A stretch of 21,374 nt of DNA from an uncultured Prevotella sp. (GTDB lineage: Bacteria; Bacteroidota; Bacteroidia; Bacteroidales; Bacteroidaceae): the NCBI GenBank assembly GCA_937898715.1, contig CALEKA010000114.1, positions 1 to 21,374 on the forward strand, in the 5' to 3' direction. The position numbers and the translations under genes are program-made. This document shows positions 1 through 8,900 of this stretch, piece by piece; within the stretch, counting starts at the first letter, position 1, and every line of letters starts with the position of its first letter. The notes beneath the pieces are model-generated. The model did no database searches and was not told the origin of the DNA. It saw nothing but the letters and a program-made list of their open reading frames with translations.

Positions 1-200
1 GGACTACTTGACTAGGCTTTTACAGACGAACGCATTTTGATGCGTCTGCCCTGAGAAAGTCTGCAAATGGTTTAGTGCTCATTCTCAGACGGAAACACGA
101 TGGTTTTAACAACGGCATTACAAAGGACTATTTTTACCCCTACTAATAGATGATTTTCATTCTACCATGTGAACGCAAATCGGCGAAAAGAGCACAAAAA
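1..200. other. Non-coding left edge
   Basis: No convincing gene is seen here: all three plus frames close with stops within the first 40 bases, and the short minus-strand frame running into position 372 has no recognisable features and overlaps the DedA promoter and start. A small perfect dyad, ACGCAT-TTTG-ATGCGT, sits at 30-45 and could be the tail of a terminator for a gene left of the window, but no T tract follows it. Confidence 0.4.
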
Positions 201-232
201 ATTGGTTATTAGCAAAAAAATAGCAACCTTTG
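201..232 (+). promoter_or_regulatory. Candidate promoter of the DedA gene
   Basis: ATTG at 201-204 (-33 element) is followed after 20 bases by AACCTTTG at 225-232, a one-mismatch fit to the Bacteroidetes -7 consensus TAnnTTTG. This would give a 5' leader of about 120 bases. Spacing is right for the Bacteroidetes primary sigma factor; the -7 mismatch lowers confidence. Confidence 0.4.
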
Positions 233-362
233 CACACTGATACTCCCTCATGCTTCATGACAACGATGAAACGCTCCGCGATAATGACGAAATGAGCATT
301 GAGGCTACTATTTACCATGGGCAGCAACGGGCCGCCCGCCACAGCAAAAAACTTTACAAGCA

Positions 363-1004
363 ATGCAAGCATTGATTACATTCGCACTGACCCACCTCAA
401 CTATTGGTGGATACTCGTATTTATGGCCATAGAGAGTTCGTTTATTCCCTTCCCTTCGGAAGTGGTCGTACCCCCCGCGGCATACCTTTCACTTACGTCG
501 GACAGCACGCTCAACATTGTGCTCGTCGTCGTCATTGCCACCTTGGGTGCCGATCTCGGTGCTTTGATCAACTATTTCCTCGCTCGCTGGCTCGGCCGCC
601 CCATCGTATACCGATTTGCCGATAGTCGGATAGGCCATATGTGCCTGATCGACCGCAAGAAGGTGGAGCACGCCGAGGAGTTCTTCCGCGAGCATGGTGC
701 ATCGTCCACCTTCTTCGGACGACTGGTGCCCGCTGTGCGTCAGCTCATCAGCATTCCCGCCGGACTGGCTGGCATGCGATTGGATAAATTCTTGCTCTTC
801 ACCACGCTTGGTGCAGGCATTTGGAACTCCGTGCTGGCATTCATAGGCTACGTGATCTACACACAGATGCCCGCAGGAACTACCCAAGAGATTGCCGACA
901 AAGCTGCTCACTACAGCCACGAGATTGGCTACGTGATTCTCGCACTCGCCATCGTCGTGGTGGCATTCCTGCTGTATAAGGGGCTGAAGAAAGACAAAAA
1001 GTGA
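363..1004 (+). CDS. DedA family (SNARE-associated/VTT) inner-membrane protein
   Basis: 213 residues, a normal DedA length. Known members are polytopic inner-membrane proteins linked to undecaprenyl-phosphate or phospholipid flipping and envelope homeostasis. Visible family motifs are the N-terminal re-entrant segment around residues 24-33 (E24, then FIPFPSE with P29 and E33), the glycine/aspartate segment GADLGALINYF near 62-72, and the signature FFGRLVPAVRQLISIPAG at 117-134 with R120 and R126. A last hydrophobic helix lies near residues 190-207 and the protein ends in a lysine-rich tail, suggesting a cytoplasmic C-terminus. The next plus-strand gene is 231 bases away across repeats, so co-transcription is doubtful. 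Which lipid it handles cannot be told from sequence. Confidence 0.93.
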   Translation: MQALITFALTHLNYWWILVFMAIESSFIPFPSEVVVPPAAYLSLTSDSTLNIVLVVVIATLGADLGALINYFLARWLGRPIVYRFADSRIGHMCLIDRKKVEHAEEFFREHGASSTFFGRLVPAVRQLISIPAGLAGMRLDKFLLFTTLGAGIWNSVLAFIGYVIYTQMPAGTTQEIADKAAHYSHEIGYVILALAIVVVAFLLYKGLKKDKK

Positions 1005-1005
1005 G

Positions 1006-1074
1006 AAGTAATAAGTAATACATTCTTGCTGAATTCAAGTAATAAGTAAAAAGTAATAAGTAATACATTCTTGC
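1006..1074. repeat. 24-bp direct repeat pair
   Basis: The same 24 bases occur at 1006-1029 and 1051-1074, 21 bases apart, just after the DedA stop. The core is AAGTAATAAGTAATAC followed by ATTCTTGC, and the spacer contains a further AAGTAATAAGTAA. It is AT-rich and has no coding potential. Confidence 0.85.
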
Positions 1075-1104
1075 AGCAGAATTGCTTAATCTCTCTTTCA
1101 TACA

Positions 1105-1196
1105 GTTCTGTGGGCGACGCGTCTCGCGGCATAAAATTAGTGAGTAACACACTATCTAAGCAATCATGCCGACGCGAGACGCGTCGCCCACAGAAC
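1105..1196. repeat. REP/BIME-like inverted repeat, copy 1
   Basis: Left arm 1105-1132 and right arm 1166-1196 are reverse complements except that the left arm lacks three bases (TCG). Each arm carries the unit GTGGGC + GACGCG + TCT + CGCG(TC), itself a small hairpin. The 33-base interior is unrelated to the interiors of the copies at 13631-13750 and 14477-14778, so this behaves as a pair of short palindromic units rather than as a MITE with a conserved body. Confidence 0.85.
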
Positions 1197-1235
1197 CAAT
1201 GCGTAATCCACAATACCATCCCTTTCCCCCTCCGC

Positions 1236-2021
1236 ATGCGCTACACCTTATTATATATAATACTCCTCCTATCCGCCCTCACCCTCCATGCACAGACGAC
1301 CAAGGAGACCATCCGCACCTGGGCATGGGGCGTGGGAAGAGGCAGCGTGCTCGACACCTACCTGTCGCCACTGACCTATACGGGCACGAATTTCACCCTA
1401 TTCCATCAGACGGAACGACAGGCTCGCTGGGGACATGGACACGTGACCGTACAGGCCATCTATACCGGACAAGGGGCTTATCTCCACTCGCCTACCGACG
1501 ACGGCAAGGATATCGATGCCGAACTCTCTGCCGCTGGCGGATGGCTCTACCACTGGGATGTGGGCACGCATTGGCGCCTATCACTCGGTGGCATGATAGA
1601 GGGATCGGGAGGCTTCACTTACAACACACGCAACTCCAACAATCCCGCTCAAGCCCGACTGGGCACTGACCTCCAAGCCTCTGCACGCGCAGAGTATGCT
1701 TTTAAGTTTTTCGGCCAAAAGGCATCGGCGCGTCTGCAACTCGACGGACAGGCACTGGGCATGCAGTTCTCGCCCGAATATGGACAGTCGTACTACGAGA
1801 TATTCTCCCTGGGCCACTCCCACGGCATCATCCACCTGACACATCCTGGCAACTGTCCCTCTGCCCGCATGCAAGCCACGGTGACGCTTCCCGTGAAGCG
1901 CACTCGACTTACGCTGGGATGGCTCTCCGATGTGCGTCAGTCTAAACTCGGCGGGCTGAAGCGCCATGCTTGGCGCAACACATTCATCATAGGTTATACC
2001 CGACAACTCCGACGCTTATGA
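1236..2021 (+). CDS. DUF3316-type outer-membrane protein
   Basis: 261 residues from the ATG at 1236. I prefer this start because the frame upstream runs through the REP-like repeat, and because the product then begins with a clean signal peptide (residues 1-19, cleavage LHA|Q). The mature part has alternating hydrophobic/aromatic strands, typical of a small Bacteroidetes outer-membrane beta-barrel, and segments such as FHQTERQAR fit my recollection of DUF3316, a Bacteroidales family of unknown function. It opens a five-gene operon; its stop overlaps the next start (ATGA at 2018-2021), implying translational coupling to the S41 lipoprotein. No convincing TAnnTTTG promoter is seen directly upstream. 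The family call comes from memory and needs a profile search. Confidence 0.75.
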   Translation: MRYTLLYIILLLSALTLHAQTTKETIRTWAWGVGRGSVLDTYLSPLTYTGTNFTLFHQTERQARWGHGHVTVQAIYTGQGAYLHSPTDDGKDIDAELSAAGGWLYHWDVGTHWRLSLGGMIEGSGGFTYNTRNSNNPAQARLGTDLQASARAEYAFKFFGQKASARLQLDGQALGMQFSPEYGQSYYEIFSLGHSHGIIHLTHPGNCPSARMQATVTLPVKRTRLTLGWLSDVRQSKLGGLKRHAWRNTFIIGYTRQLRRL

Positions 2022-3043
2022 AACGATTACTTCCTCTGCTCATGCTCTTGCTCTGGTGGGGCATGGCCGCTTCGTGCGTCACAGAAGACGTGCCCGAAAA
2101 TACGCAACGAGGCAACTTTGAGTCGCTCTGGCGCACGCTCGACGAACACTACTGCTTCTTCAGCTATAAGCACGAAGCGTATGGGCTCGACTGGAATGAG
2201 GTGTACCAACGGTATAGCCCCATGGTGAGCACTTCGATGACGAACCGTCAGCTATTCGAAGTATTATCAAAGATGACTTATGAGCTACGCGATGGACACG
2301 TCAACCTCTCAGCAGCTCACGACATATCGCGCTATGGCGCATGGTTTGACAACTTCCCCATGAACTTTAGCGACTCCTTGCAACGCCGCTACTTGGGACG
2401 CAGTGAGGAATATCAGCAAGCATCGGGACTAAAATACCGCGTGCTCTCCGACAACGTGGGCTACGTGCGCTGCGCCTCCTTCGAGAGCAACTTTGGCGAT
2501 GGCAACCTGCAGGAGATGCTTCGCTACCTTGCTACTTGCTCGGCACTGATCATCGACGTCAGGAGCAATGGGGGCGGAATGCTCACCGCTGCCGAGAAAC
2601 TGGCTTCGTGCTTTATCAACGAGGAGCAGACCGCTGGCTATATGTGCCACAAATCGGGCATCGGACACGACGATTTCTCTGCCCGAGAGCCCATCCGCAT
2701 AAAGCCCTTCACGGGACTACGCTGGCAGAAGCCCGTAGCGATTCTTACCAATCGGCGCACCTACAGCGCTGCCAACTCATTTGTGATGTACGTAAAAGGA
2801 CTTCCACAGGTCACCATCGTGGGCGACCGCACGGGAGGCGGAGCGGGTATGCCCTTCAGCGCCGAACTGCCCAATGGGTGGAGCATACGCTTCTCTGCCT
2901 GCCCCATGTACGACCGCAATGGTGAACCTACAGAAATGGGCATCGATCCCGATGTGAAAGTAGACATCACCTCGGAAGACTATCAGCGATCGGTAGATAC
3001 AATCATCGAGACTGCATGCCGACTTCTTACAAGCAAAGACTAA
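2018..3043 (+). CDS. S41 family peptidase, lipoprotein
   Basis: 341 residues. The start is the ATG inside the ATGA overlap with the preceding stop; the extra 16 upstream codons in the same frame lie inside the DUF3316 gene and lack a signal. Residues 1-19 form a lipoprotein signal with Cys20 in MAASC, so the product should be lipid-anchored in the envelope. The catalytic fold of C-terminal-processing/tricorn-like peptidases is visible: ELRDGHVNL near 90-100, DVRSNGGG with S183, and RRTYSAANSF with Ser250 as the expected nucleophile, followed by GDRTGGGAG and a C-terminal GIDPDV segment, all typical of S41. There is no obvious PDZ domain. Substrate unknown; translational coupling suggests work with the adjacent outer-membrane protein. 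Confidence 0.9.
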   Translation: MKRLLPLLMLLLWWGMAASCVTEDVPENTQRGNFESLWRTLDEHYCFFSYKHEAYGLDWNEVYQRYSPMVSTSMTNRQLFEVLSKMTYELRDGHVNLSAAHDISRYGAWFDNFPMNFSDSLQRRYLGRSEEYQQASGLKYRVLSDNVGYVRCASFESNFGDGNLQEMLRYLATCSALIIDVRSNGGGMLTAAEKLASCFINEEQTAGYMCHKSGIGHDDFSAREPIRIKPFTGLRWQKPVAILTNRRTYSAANSFVMYVKGLPQVTIVGDRTGGGAGMPFSAELPNGWSIRFSACPMYDRNGEPTEMGIDPDVKVDITSEDYQRSVDTIIETACRLLTSKD

Positions 3044-3056
3044 AGACTAACAAGAT

Positions 3057-3860
3057 ATGAATGGTTATCCTGAAAACCGAGAACACAAGGGCATCGTATA
3101 CCCCTCGCCCATCTTCGGCCCAATACACAGCCGCCGACTCGGCGTTTCATTAGGCATCAACCTCATGCCTAAAGATGGCAAAGTGTGTACATTCGACTGC
3201 GTTTATTGCGAATGCGGATTTAATAAAGACCACCATCCTCACCTGCCGCGACCCACACGCGAGGAAGTATGCGAAGCACTCGAAGCCCAACTTCAACGGA
3301 TGAAAGCCGAGGGGCCTCAGCCCGACGTGCTGACATTTGCTGGCAATGGTGAACCGACTGCTCACCCCGACTTCGCCGCTATCATAGACGATACGATTCG
3401 CTTGCGCAATCAATACTTTCCCAAAGCCAAAGTGAGCGTTCTGAGCAACTCCACCATGGCAATTCGTCCCGAAGTGCATGCCGCACTCATGCGCGTGGAC
3501 AATAACATACTGAAGCTCGACACCATAGACCCTGACTACATCCAGCGTGTGGACCGCCCCACGGGAGCCTACGACGTGGAGCGCATTATCGAAGCGCTCG
3601 CCTCGTTCGACGGACACGTAATCGTGCAGTCTCTCTTCATGAAGGGCATGAGCGAGGGCAAGAGCGTGGACAATACGGGCGACCAGTACGTGTTGCCCTG
3701 GCTCGAAGCCGTGAAACGTATCCATCCCCAGCAGGTGATGGTCTACACCATCGATCGCGAAACGCCCGACCCCGATCTGCGTAAGGCTTCGCACGAAGAA
3801 CTCGATCGCATAGCACGCCTTGTCACTGAGGCGGGCATAAAAGTGGAGGTGGCTTACTGA
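3057..3860 (+). CDS. Radical SAM protein (COG0731-like Fe-S oxidoreductase)
   Basis: 267 residues. The [4Fe-4S]/SAM-binding motif CxxxCxxC is present as C44-TFD-C48-VY-C51, with an additional C53. The downstream GNGEPTAHPDF is the GGE-like SAM-contact motif of this superfamily. Overall it resembles the TYW1/COG0731 branch without a flavodoxin domain; the reaction is not known. It starts 13 bases after the S41 gene and ends one base before tilS, so it is part of the same operon. The neighbourhood with tilS might hint at RNA modification, but that is inference only. Confidence 0.88.
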   Translation: MNGYPENREHKGIVYPSPIFGPIHSRRLGVSLGINLMPKDGKVCTFDCVYCECGFNKDHHPHLPRPTREEVCEALEAQLQRMKAEGPQPDVLTFAGNGEPTAHPDFAAIIDDTIRLRNQYFPKAKVSVLSNSTMAIRPEVHAALMRVDNNILKLDTIDPDYIQRVDRPTGAYDVERIIEALASFDGHVIVQSLFMKGMSEGKSVDNTGDQYVLPWLEAVKRIHPQQVMVYTIDRETPDPDLRKASHEELDRIARLVTEAGIKVEVAY

Positions 3861-3861
3861 T

Positions 3862-5172
3862 ATGCAGAAGTATCTCGTAGCTCTATCGGGCGGAGCAGAC
3901 TCTGTGGCACTGCTTCTATGGTTGCTTGAGCGCGACATGGTGGGGGCAGCAGCTCACTGCAACTTCCACTTGCGCGGCGAAGAGAGCAATCGCGACGAAG
4001 CCTTCGTGCGCAATCTCTGCCAACGACGGGGAGTAAAACTCTTCGTCAAAGCCTTCGATACGATAAGCAATGTGCAGGCTTCTGGCGAGAGCGTAGAGAT
4101 GGTGGCGCGCCGTCTGCGCTACGAATGGTTTGCAAGGCTTATCTGTCAAGAACAGTTGGCTGGTGTAGCCGTGGGCCATCATTGTGAGGACAATGCCGAA
4201 ACGCTCCTGCTCAACCTCGCGCGCGGATGCGGACTCCTCGGGCTCACGGGCATGCAGATTGAGAGCCGTAAGCAGGGCTTTCTGATCTACCGCCCGCTGC
4301 TCAACTGGACCAAAACGCAGATTCTCTCCTTTCTCAAGGAGAAGGAAGAGACTTACGTGACCGATAGCACCAATGCCGATACGCACTACCAACGCAACCT
4401 CTTGCGCCACGAAGTGATTCCCCGCTTGAGTCAAATCAATCCTTGCGCAGCACAAAGTATCAACCTTACTGCCCAACGCCTCACCGAAGCTTATGCTCTG
4501 TATCGCATGGGAGTAGAGCAAGCCTCCATCCAATGCGAGCTCCGCGAGGAGCACTTGATGGGACAGACATTTCAATCGGCTCCATGGCAGCGAGTGATGG
4601 ACTCTCCCTGGCGCGACACACTGCTCTACGAATGGCTTTCGCCCTATGGCTTCTCCAATCAGCAACTACCCGACGTGACGAAGATGGGCATAGGCGGATA
4701 TGTAGAAACTGCAGAGGGCATCGTCACGCGAAGCACCGACCGCCTCATCTTCGGACCACGACCGCAAGCATTAGGACAAGAGGTGGTGATGAGCCTTGAC
4801 GAAGTGCGCGATGGCAAACAGCATACTTTAATATGTGGCAAAGCGCACCTCACGCTTGAACTATTGCAGCGCTCCGAAGTGCAATCACTAAAGGCCGCAC
4901 GCCATGTGGCACTGATAGATGCTGACCTATTGCAAGGCCCTCTCCACGTGCGTACGCCCCATGAAGGAGAACGCTTCCGCCCATTCGGCATGAAGGGCAC
5001 GCAGCTCATCAGCGACTTCCTGACCAACCAACATCGTTCGCGCATCGAGAAGGCATTGGCGCTCCTACTGACCGACGACGTTGGTCCCGTATGGCTCGCA
5101 GGCGAAAGGACGGATGAACGCATGCGCATCACTTCGAACACGAAGATGGTTCTCCGCATCACACTACTTTAA
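3862..5172 (+). CDS. tilS: tRNA(Ile)-lysidine synthetase TilS
   Basis: 436 residues, normal length. TilS ligates lysine to C34 of the CAU-anticodon isoleucine tRNA using ATP, changing its decoding from AUG to AUA; it is cytoplasmic and normally essential. The PP-loop ATP-binding motif SGGADS is at residues 9-14. The second family motif, HHCEDNAETLLLNLARG, is at 106-122, and the catalytic domain runs to about residue 220. The C-terminal tRNA-binding part includes RTPHEGERFRPFGMKGT and the WLAGERTDERMRIT segment typical of the TilS C domain. The start is one base after the radical SAM stop, so expression is probably coupled. Confidence 0.96.
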   Translation: MQKYLVALSGGADSVALLLWLLERDMVGAAAHCNFHLRGEESNRDEAFVRNLCQRRGVKLFVKAFDTISNVQASGESVEMVARRLRYEWFARLICQEQLAGVAVGHHCEDNAETLLLNLARGCGLLGLTGMQIESRKQGFLIYRPLLNWTKTQILSFLKEKEETYVTDSTNADTHYQRNLLRHEVIPRLSQINPCAAQSINLTAQRLTEAYALYRMGVEQASIQCELREEHLMGQTFQSAPWQRVMDSPWRDTLLYEWLSPYGFSNQQLPDVTKMGIGGYVETAEGIVTRSTDRLIFGPRPQALGQEVVMSLDEVRDGKQHTLICGKAHLTLELLQRSEVQSLKAARHVALIDADLLQGPLHVRTPHEGERFRPFGMKGTQLISDFLTNQHRSRIEKALALLLTDDVGPVWLAGERTDERMRITSNTKMVLRITLL

Positions 5173-5187
5173 TTCACGACATCTATT

Positions 5188-5553
5188 ATGAACAGACTCT
5201 TCATACCTTCATTCTTTCTCCTTACTCTCTGCAGTGCTCTCGCCTCATGCGGCGAAGACCGCAGCGGAGAACAGCCTTTCGCCCCTACCGTAGAGACGGG
5301 CACAGCTACGCAGGAGGCCGACTCCGTGATGCTCACGGGTTTCGTCTCGGCTTCGCCCAACAGCACGCTCCGTCAGTGCGGCTTCGACTATGGCAACGAT
5401 ACGCTTCACTTGAAAGCCATCGCCCCCGAAGCCTCAACCACCTTTAGCGCCTACACCGACTCCTTGGGCCGTGGCGAATACTATGCCGTAGCCTTCGCCA
5501 CCAACGGAGTAGGAACTAACCACGGCGACACAATACGATTCGTGGTGGAGTAA
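5188..5553 (+). CDS. Small lipoprotein of unknown function
   Basis: 121 residues. Residues 1-20 form a lipoprotein signal with Cys21 in ALASC; the following GEDRSGE is acidic, which in Bacteroidetes can favour surface export of lipoproteins. The remaining ~90 residues look like a single beta-sandwich domain: the pattern LTGFVSASPNSTLRQCGFDYG resembles the fibronectin-III-like units (G-x-V ... CGF-x-Y) found in many Bacteroidales lipoproteins. It lies 15 bases after tilS and is the last gene of the operon. The stop codon is separated by a single base from the 44-bp tandem array. Function not recognisable. Confidence 0.8.
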   Translation: MNRLFIPSFFLLTLCSALASCGEDRSGEQPFAPTVETGTATQEADSVMLTGFVSASPNSTLRQCGFDYGNDTLHLKAIAPEASTTFSAYTDSLGRGEYYAVAFATNGVGTNHGDTIRFVVE

Positions 5554-5554
5554 G

Positions 5555-5774
5555 CTCGCTTCGCTCCGTTTGAAGGATGGAGGTTATGAGGTTATAAGGT
5601 CGCTTCGCTCCGTTTGGAGTTTTAAGGTTATGAGATTATAAGGTCGCTTCGCTCCGTTTGGAGTTTTGAGGTTATGAGGTTATAAGGTCGCTTCGCTCCG
5701 TTTGGAGTTTTGAGGTTATGAGGTTATAAGGTCGCTTCGCTCCGTTTGGAGTTTTGAGGTTATGAGGTTATAAA
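5555..5774. repeat. Tandem repeat, five units of exactly 44 bp
   Basis: Unit starts are 5555, 5599, 5643, 5687 and 5731. Each unit reads TCGCTTCGCTCCGTTTGGAG followed by TTTTGAGGTTATGAGG and TTATAAG. Units 3 and 4 are identical, unit 2 differs by two substitutions, and unit 1 is the most diverged around its middle (GAAGGATGG). The last unit runs into the inverted repeat that continues to 5783. 44 is not a multiple of three, and the array is entirely outside the coding sequence. Confidence 0.95.
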
Positions 5775-5929
5775 GTTACCTTGTACGGATCACCCATAAT
5801 AGACCTCTATATTCCGATAACTCTAAAATAAAGACAATGCCGACGCATAGAACACGTCGGCATTGTCTTTATTTGTTTTAAAAATAGTGCAAGGTAACTT
5901 TATAACCTCATAACCTTAAAACTCCAAAC
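5744..5929. repeat. 40-bp inverted repeat enclosing the terminator
   Basis: Left arm 5744-5783 and right arm 5890-5929 are reverse complements with one mismatch (TTTTGAGG versus TTTTAAGG). They contain the family core GGTTATGAGGTTATAA and end in AAGTTACCTTG. The arms lie either side of the hairpin at 5826-5874, so a transcript from either strand could form a very long stem capped by a second stem. Confidence 0.92.
5826..5874. terminator. Bidirectional rho-independent terminator
   Basis: A perfect 20-bp stem, AAATAAAGACAATGCCGACG at 5826-5845 paired with 5855-5874, has a nine-base loop. The stem base is A/T-rich on both sides (AAATAAAG and CTTTATTT), so T-rich RNA follows the GC part in either direction. 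It sits between the convergent five-gene operon and the barrel gene and can serve both. Confidence 0.92.
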
Positions 5930-5932
5930 TCC

Positions 5933-8900
5933 TTAAGGTCTCATTCCCGGTCCGCCCATAGGCATGCCTCGCATAGGCATACCGCCGGGGCCGCGCATAT
6001 CGGGAGGTCCAGGACGGTCGCCCTTATCATCGCCCTTCTTGCTTCCACCTGGGAAGATGTTGAGCTTATAGATGAAGTGGACCATAAAGTAGGAGTTGAT
6101 GGCATTGTTCCATGAGTCAGTGCGTTGCGTCGCGCTAATCATACGGCTCACGTTGCTCTGCTGCTTGAGGATGTCGTAGAACTGTATGCTCAGCGTAGCA
6201 GCCTTGTTCTTGAGGAACGACTGCGCAATCTGAGCGTTCCAAAGGAGTTCGTTGGTGTTCATCGAGGCATCGGTGTAACCACGACGAGAGTTCATGCGAA
6301 TGTCGGTAGAGATGCTCAGTCCGAAGTTGAAGTTGAAGTTGGCATTAGCTCCGTAAGCAAAGTTCCACGTGTCCATATTAGCATTCTGCTGAACGGAGGC
6401 ACGCGCATGCTGATAATTGAGTTTGCCGATCAAGCCTACGTCAAACCACGTCTGGCGATACGAGATATTCAGATTCTCGTCAACGCCGACGGTCTTCGTC
6501 GTGTTCTTCTCAGAAGAAGCCAAAGCAAACACCTGGCTATAAGCATTGTAGGTGCGATCGTTGATGGTGCCGAGGTTGAGATCTGCAGGCTTGGTGCTGA
6601 CGTAGCCCAGAGCATTCTGATAGCTCAAGCTGGTGAACGTATTAATGTTGAAAAGTTTATCTTTACCGAGAGCTGAGTTGAACATAAACATGCCACGGCC
6701 GTTCCAGTTGCCGTTAATGTTTTCAGGACGGAAGTAGCTCACACCCGTCTGAGCGTCATACACCATGCGGTTGGAGATGGAGTTGCGCGTCTGGGTAGCA
6801 TCAATACCAAGCATCATGCCCTGCTGCTTTGTAGGATTGTAGCCATTATAGTTGATACGAAGCGTATTGCTCCATGAGGGCTTCAGTCCAGGATTACCCA
6901 TTGTGATGCTGAGCGGGTTGGAGTCGTCGACCACTGCGAGGAGGTCGGTCATAGAGGGCTGAGAAGAGGAACCACGATAGCGGATGTCGAGGCGATTGGT
7001 CTTAGAGAAGCTATAGCGGAAGCGTATCTGCGGTGATACGTTGAACACATTGCGCGTAACGACTGTATCGACCTGCGAGGGACGATTGTAGTGCATCGTA
7101 GTGTGCTCTGGATTGAAGTCGACGCCGGCATTGAAGCGAATCGTAGAAGAGTTGTAACGAATGCCTACGGTAGCCGTGTGGTTGCTATATTTATAGGTAG
7201 CGTACTGCGAGTTGTTGAGATCGCGCACATAGTTGAGCACTTGATCTGTGGTGGGCAGAGAACCAATCGTGGGATAGTTGGTGCTGCCAAAACTTAAGTC
7301 GTAGTCGGAGAGTTGTTCGCCGTAATCGTCGAAATAGCTCTGACCTTTGTAAGAGAGCGAATCGAGGTTGAAACGTGAGCGATTGCTCTGAGAGTACTTA
7401 TAGCTGTACTGATAACGCACTTCGGCAAACCAATTCTTGCCTAATGGCTCTACGTAACCAAGACGTGCGCTGTAGTTGTAGCTCTTGCCAGGCGTAGTGC
7501 TGTATTGATTTTTGAAGTTCTTATTGGCAGTAGCTGAAGAGCTGCCCGTAGAGCCATCGCTACCTGCTGCAGCCCCATTGTTGTTATAATTAATATCGGA
7601 GATGGAGAAAGAGTGGCTCTCGCTCTTGCTGTAGCCTCCGTTTACTTGCAAAGAGATGTTACGTCCGTTGGATGAGAGTCGGCGCACCACGTTGAGTTTA
7701 CCGCTTACCTGGTGTTGCTTACTATCGCCCAACGACCAGCGCTGGTTGGTATTGACCATCATGGCATAAAGCTCCGGATTGCGCTCCTTTGCATTCTGAG
7801 CAAAAATGCTGTCGAGCGGGCTTACCATGCCGCTGAGGTCGTAGGGATTGTCGTTGAAGGTGGCAGAGAGTGAAGTTCCGTCATTCTTCGACTCGGAATA
7901 ATTATAGCTCGGTTGGAATTTGAGACTTGTCATCGAGTCGGGACTCCACTCAAGGCTGAAGCGCGTCATCACGCTTGTGCTGTGCGAAGCGCTCTTGGAG
8001 AAGCTATTAGAAAAGGAACTTGTAGAACCAGAGTTGAGGAACATCTCGGAGTTGGAGGTGGTCACAGCATCGTTGTTGCTATGGCTGTAGAGCGCAAAAC
8101 CTCCCAGCTCTAAGTGGCCCGCCTCACGTTCTTTTTTATCGTTTTCCCAGGAGAAGTCCATACCTGCCGTCTTTTTAGCAGTAAGGCCTGAACCGCCTCC
8201 TCCGAAGCCACGCGGACCACCGAAGCCCATGTCGTTGGTATTATTCATTGAGCCGAACGTCGTGATACGAGTGCGATCGGTAAAGCGCGTTCCGAAGAAG
8301 CGAGCAGAATAGCGATCGTGGTTACCATAAGCCACGTCGAGATTGCTCACCCAGGACTCGTTGAGTTCTCGCTTGGTGGAGATGTCGAGCACGGTGGTCT
8401 CTTCGCCATCGTCGATGCCAGTCTGCTCCGTATAGTCGCTCTTCTTGTCGTAGGCCTTAATCTTGCTTACGAGTTCGGTGGGAAGATTCTTCATAGCAGT
8501 CTTTGTATCGCCCTTGAAGAAGTCCTTACCATTGATAAGGAACTCGGATACCGACTTTCCGTTCCACTTGATACTACCATCGTCGCCCACCTCCACACCG
8601 GGAAGTTGCTTCACCAGTGCCTCGAGCGTAGATCCCGAAGGCACGCGATAAGCCGAGGCGCTAAACATGGTGGTATCGCCCTTTTGCTCCACACGCGATG
8701 CCGTAGCCGTGACGGTAGCCGTGCCGAGCACCTTGTCGTTGCCCTGCATGAGCAACCGACCGAGATCAACGGAGTCGGTCTCGGCGGTGAGTTCTACACG
8801 CTTTGTGACGGGCTTAAGACCCACGTATGAGAGTTTTACGATGTAGCGTCCGGCTTCTTTGGGGCGCAAGGTGAACTGTCCGTTCTCGTCGGTATTGGTA

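Larger units (their letters stand above)
5554..5932. other. Convergent intergenic region filled by repeats
   Basis: All 379 bases between the lipoprotein stop and the barrel-protein stop are accounted for by a tandem array (5555-5774), a large inverted repeat (5744-5929) and a perfect terminator hairpin (5826-5874). No gene is visible. Confidence 0.9.

Noticed and set aside
157..372. 71-codon minus-strand frame at the left edge
   Set aside because: It overlaps the DedA start and promoter and shows no family features.
1105..1196. Insertion-sequence ends
   Set aside because: The interior is 33 bases with no transposase, and no target duplication is seen.
1071..1235. 55-codon N-terminal extension of the DUF3316 gene
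   Set aside because: It is translated from the repeat and would bury the signal peptide.
5555..5774. Possible CRISPR array from regularly spaced 44-bp units
   Set aside because: The units are contiguous with no unique spacers, and no cas genes are in view.
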